Shown here one piece after another: positions 8,529 through 10,707 of a DNA stretch of 10,707 nt; position 1 is the first letter of the stretch, and each line of letters opens with the position of its first letter. The translations under genes were made by a program, and so were the position numbers. Location of the stretch: assembly GCA_003024985.2 (NCBI GenBank), contig PXIH01S0005050.1. The stretch is one strand, 5' to 3'. The DNA is from Euperipatoides rowelli (Eukaryota; Onychophora; Udeonychophora; Euonychophora; Peripatopsidae). Under the pieces are notes generated by a model that made no database searches, had not been told where the DNA came from, and saw only the letters and a list, made by a program, of their open reading frames with translations.

Positions 8529-9240
8529 GTATTTGCAGTGACTTTACAAGCACAATTCAAAAATAGTATTAAATCACTTGTGTTTGTTTATTGGTTTGGT
8601 TTCTTAATATGCACTGAAGGAGGGATAGATTACACAGCATATCTTATGAAAATTTCACTTGGGCAACATATTTATATCTAATGATTTTAATTGTCTGAAA
8701 ATGGAATTCTTGCACTAGTGATGAAACTGTAACTATCCAAATGCTAGACATTTTTCTTATTTGTCAAGCAATTATTACTTTGACTTAGTCAAATTGATAA
8801 TTCTAAAAAAAAAATATCTTTAATCAAAACAAACAAAATATCTATATGCAAATTAAGCATTGGCATAGAGATATCACTTTTGCTTACATTACTATGCTAA
8901 ATAAGGTATATAAAAGGTACGAAATTTGATATACACTGAATCGATTAAAAAAATGTATTTTTCAAAATTAGACTATATTCCAAGTTCTCATATCTATAAA
9001 TAAATGGAATTAAAATCTGTTTTTTTTTGTTTGTATACATTTTAATTCTATAAGTGTATGTATTTTTGTGCTTAAAAATTACTTTAAAATTAAAATACTG
9101 TAATTATTTTCTAAAATCGTCAAAAGTTTGTGGGTCATTAACATAGGATTTGCTTACCTAGATGGAACCACTCCGATATTTTGTGATAGAGCTTTCAGAT
9201 TGTGTATTTTTAAATTTTCCCCTCATTTATTAAAACCATT
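8529..9240. other. AT-rich non-coding stretch
   Basis: No gene is recognised. TATATAAAAGG at about 8908-8918 is a good match to a TATA box by sequence, and TAGGTAAGCA on the minus strand (9151-9160) matches a splice donor, but neither has supporting partners nearby. TACTGTA occurs at 9096-9102. Confidence 0.6.
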
Positions 9241-9260
9241 GTGTTGTGTGTGTGTGTGTG
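9241..9260. repeat. TG microsatellite
   Basis: GTGT followed by eight TG units (9245-9260). It is a short dinucleotide repeat of the kind common in animal genomes. Confidence 0.9.
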
Positions 9261-10010
9261 TAGACAAAGGTCATGTGATTTATTTCCATTTAAAATAAAG
9301 TATCTTTTCTACAATTCTTACAATCAAAGATAAAAGTTACGCCTTTTTGTAAATTTAAAAGATCGCCGGGGGCTACTTTCTGCAGCTGAGTGCTTTGTTT
9401 AAGAATGAGTTATACATTACATCAAGCACAAACTGATGGTTTCCTGACCATCAGATGTTAAAATGATCATTGCTTGACAATTTCCTATGTCACATGACAT
9501 AATATGACCGATGGATGTTATGTGTTGAAATTCCATATGTAATATCGCCCCTAAAACATTGAGTTTGAATGTTGTATTGCGTTTACCATTTAACAAATAA
9601 GTCATATATCTCATTTTTTCTAGGTGATATGTTTTTTTTTTTGATGAAAATTTAATGTTTATACAACATTCCAAAACTTTAAATTGTTAGACTTATTGAT
9701 TTTTTTTAAATAATATTTTTTGATTATGAAAAGCTGGCTCAATTCCTGGATTGTCTCTCGGGGTACATATTTCAATTTTAGACCAACCTAAATAAAATAG
9801 TTGTTTAAAAATTTTTGAGAGGTATGTTTAATGTCTCGATGTCAATTATGTTGAATTTATTTTATAGAATATTGAGGGTAGTTGTAAAATTTGGTTGATT
9901 TCTGGGAGCTTTTTAGCCTGGTATTCAATAAATCAACATAGATACAATCAATTTTTTTTCTACTGATCTATAAATAACTTCTGAAAGAAAATCAAGTGAA
10001 AGTAACATTT
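9261..10010. other. AT-rich non-coding stretch
   Basis: A GC-rich word, GATCGCCGGGGGCTAC, at 9361-9376 stands out and partly resembles the GC-rich word near 8517. The reverse-strand open frame at 9417-9674 (85 codons) has a mixed composition but no recognisable domain, ribosomal context or splice partners, and is not called as a gene. Nothing else is identified. Confidence 0.6.
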
Positions 10011-10024
10011 AATTAGGAATCCAA
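10011..10024. repeat. Left target-site duplication of SINE
   Basis: AATTAGGAATCCAA recurs at 10267-10280 with one mismatch (AATTAGGAGTCCAA), bracketing the tRNA-derived SINE. Confidence 0.75.
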
Positions 10025-10040
10025 ACCTGTCATGACTTGG

Positions 10041-10052
10041 TGGCTCAGTCAG
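10041..10052 (+). promoter_or_regulatory. Pol III A box of SINE
   Basis: TGGCTCAGTCAG fits the TRGYNNARNNG consensus of tRNA-type internal promoters. Confidence 0.7.
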
Positions 10053-10087
10053 TAGTGATAATGGCTGTTATCAAGTCGAGGTCATGT

Positions 10088-10097
10088 GCTTGTTCCC
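10088..10097 (+). promoter_or_regulatory. Degenerate Pol III B box of SINE
   Basis: GCTTGTTCCC lies at the right distance from the A box but departs from the GTTCGANTCC consensus at several positions, so it is likely weak or inactive. Confidence 0.5.
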
Positions 10098-10266
10098 AGC
10101 TGAGGTGGTTATGGAACGGTTTTTTACCTGGCATAGAACATTGTGCTAAGGATTTTTAACCTGTAGTAATAAAAATTAGTAATTAGTAATTGTATAATTA
10201 ATGTATTAACATCTATTAAAATAGGTTTCTTGTTGATAGTGGGAAATATATTTTTTTTAAAAAAAA

Positions 10267-10280
10267 AATTAGGAGTCCAA
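10267..10280. repeat. Right target-site duplication of SINE
   Basis: AATTAGGAGTCCAA matches the left copy at 13 of 14 positions and directly follows the A-rich SINE tail. Confidence 0.75.
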
Positions 10281-10342
10281 TTATTTTTTAGAAATTTATT
10301 TTCAAAGCATCTTATTTCTAACATAGGCTAACATTAAAATGT

Positions 10343-10370
10343 AAATGTCAATTTTAGAAAATTGACATTT
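10343..10370. repeat. Perfect hairpin, 13-bp arms, 2-nt loop
   Basis: AAATGTCAATTTT (10343-10355) and AAAATTGACATTT (10358-10370) are exact reverse complements separated by AG. There is no GC-rich stem or gene context, so a terminator role is not suggested. It is likely a small palindromic repeat. Confidence 0.85.
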
Positions 10371-10707
10371 TCTTAATTTTAAATGATTTTTAAGCAAAAA
10401 AAAAATACATTATTAAAGTAGAATAATTAAACTGTATACAAACAAAAAATCAAGATTTTAATTCCATTTGTTTTTAGAGATATGCTAATGAGAACTTGGC
10501 ATATCAAATCTAAATTCAAAATCAACATTTTCAGATCCTATGGCTAATTGTAATCCATAAGCAACACATTTTTTTTCTCAGCCAAATCAGTACAATTAAA
10601 ATTGTATGTCTTAGGTTAAGAATCAATTGTGGTATTTAATTTAACTATAAATAGGTTATAGCAGAATTAATTTATAACCTGTTATAATGGGGAAGTTACT
10701 AAAAAAA
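10371..10707. other. AT-rich non-coding end of window
   Basis: No gene is seen. A small inverted repeat, AGGTTATA (10653-10660) with TATAACCT (10673-10680), is the only structure noticed. Confidence 0.65.

Larger units (their letters stand above)
10025..10266 (+). mobile_element. tRNA-derived SINE
   Basis: The head resembles a tRNA gene: a Pol III A box TGGCTCAGTCAG (10041-10052) and, about 35 bases on, a degenerate B box GCTTGTTCCC (10088-10097), where an intact tRNA would read close to GTTCGANTCC. A tRNA-unrelated body follows (GAACGGTTTTTTACCTGGCA and on) with short ATTAGTA repeats near 10177-10192, and then an A-rich end at 10258-10266. A 14-bp target-site duplication with one mismatch (10011-10024 and 10267-10280) brackets the element, as expected for LINE-mediated target-primed insertion. 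Length is 242 bp. It encodes no protein. The reverse-strand open frame at 10124-10324 crosses the element boundary and is spurious. The B box has mutated, so this copy is probably transcriptionally dead. The family cannot be named. Confidence 0.78.

Noticed and set aside
8908-8918. TATA-box-like TATATAAAAGG
   Set aside because: TA-rich words are common here, and no initiator, open frame or transcript feature follows.
9151-9161. Minus-strand splice donor-like TAG|GTAAGCA
   Set aside because: No acceptor with a polypyrimidine tract and no coding exon could be paired with it. A single 9-base match is expected by chance.
9417-9674. 85-codon reverse-strand open frame with mixed amino-acid composition
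   Set aside because: No recognisable family, no partner exons and no conservation evidence available. Length is within chance for 10.7 kb over six frames.
10031-10100. A functional tRNA gene
   Set aside because: The B box is decayed, the cloverleaf arms do not pair convincingly, and the body, tail and target duplication show a SINE.

Overview
This window is AT-rich (by eye roughly 73% A+T), CpG-depleted, non-coding nuclear DNA from a eukaryote, most likely an animal. The evidence is the absence of any long open reading frame, many A/T homopolymer runs, a hand count of about 70 CpG where base composition predicts nearly 200 (a sign of CpG methylation), a tRNA-derived SINE and several short DNA-transposon remnants. 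The species cannot be named from the sequence. There is one ambiguous base (N) at 2113. I found no protein gene, exon, rRNA, functional tRNA or CRISPR array. The open frames of 60 to 90 codons are short, AT-driven, lack recognisable domains, and several lie inside repeats.

Layout. 1-217 is AT-rich with a C12 tract. 218-420 is a nested foldback with 57-bp outer arms. 962-1885 is bounded by diverged inverted ends and holds about a quarter of the window's CpGs, so it is a candidate old DNA transposon. 2158-2921 is a candidate non-autonomous hAT element: 16-bp inverted ends of the CAGG type and an 8-bp flanking duplication with one mismatch. 3281-3554 is a second, shorter hAT-like element with CAGT...ACTG ends and an internal hairpin. 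3643-3678 is a perfect 36-bp palindrome with no spacer. 4628-5790 is bracketed by a 32-34 bp imperfect inverted repeat. 5791-10010 is mostly featureless AT-rich DNA, with a less AT-rich, CNE-like patch around 6990-7560, two inverted repeats near 8.4-8.5 kb and a TG microsatellite at 9241-9260. 10025-10266 is a tRNA-derived SINE flanked by a 14-bp target-site duplication with one mismatch. 10343-10370 is a perfect 13-bp-arm hairpin.

No genes work together here. The window reads as an intergenic or intronic graveyard of small transposons. The most notable statistical signal is the heptamer TACTGTA/TACAGTA, seen 15 times where base composition predicts about 2.5. Several copies lie in inverted-repeat arms or transposon ends. 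No new biological system is supported.
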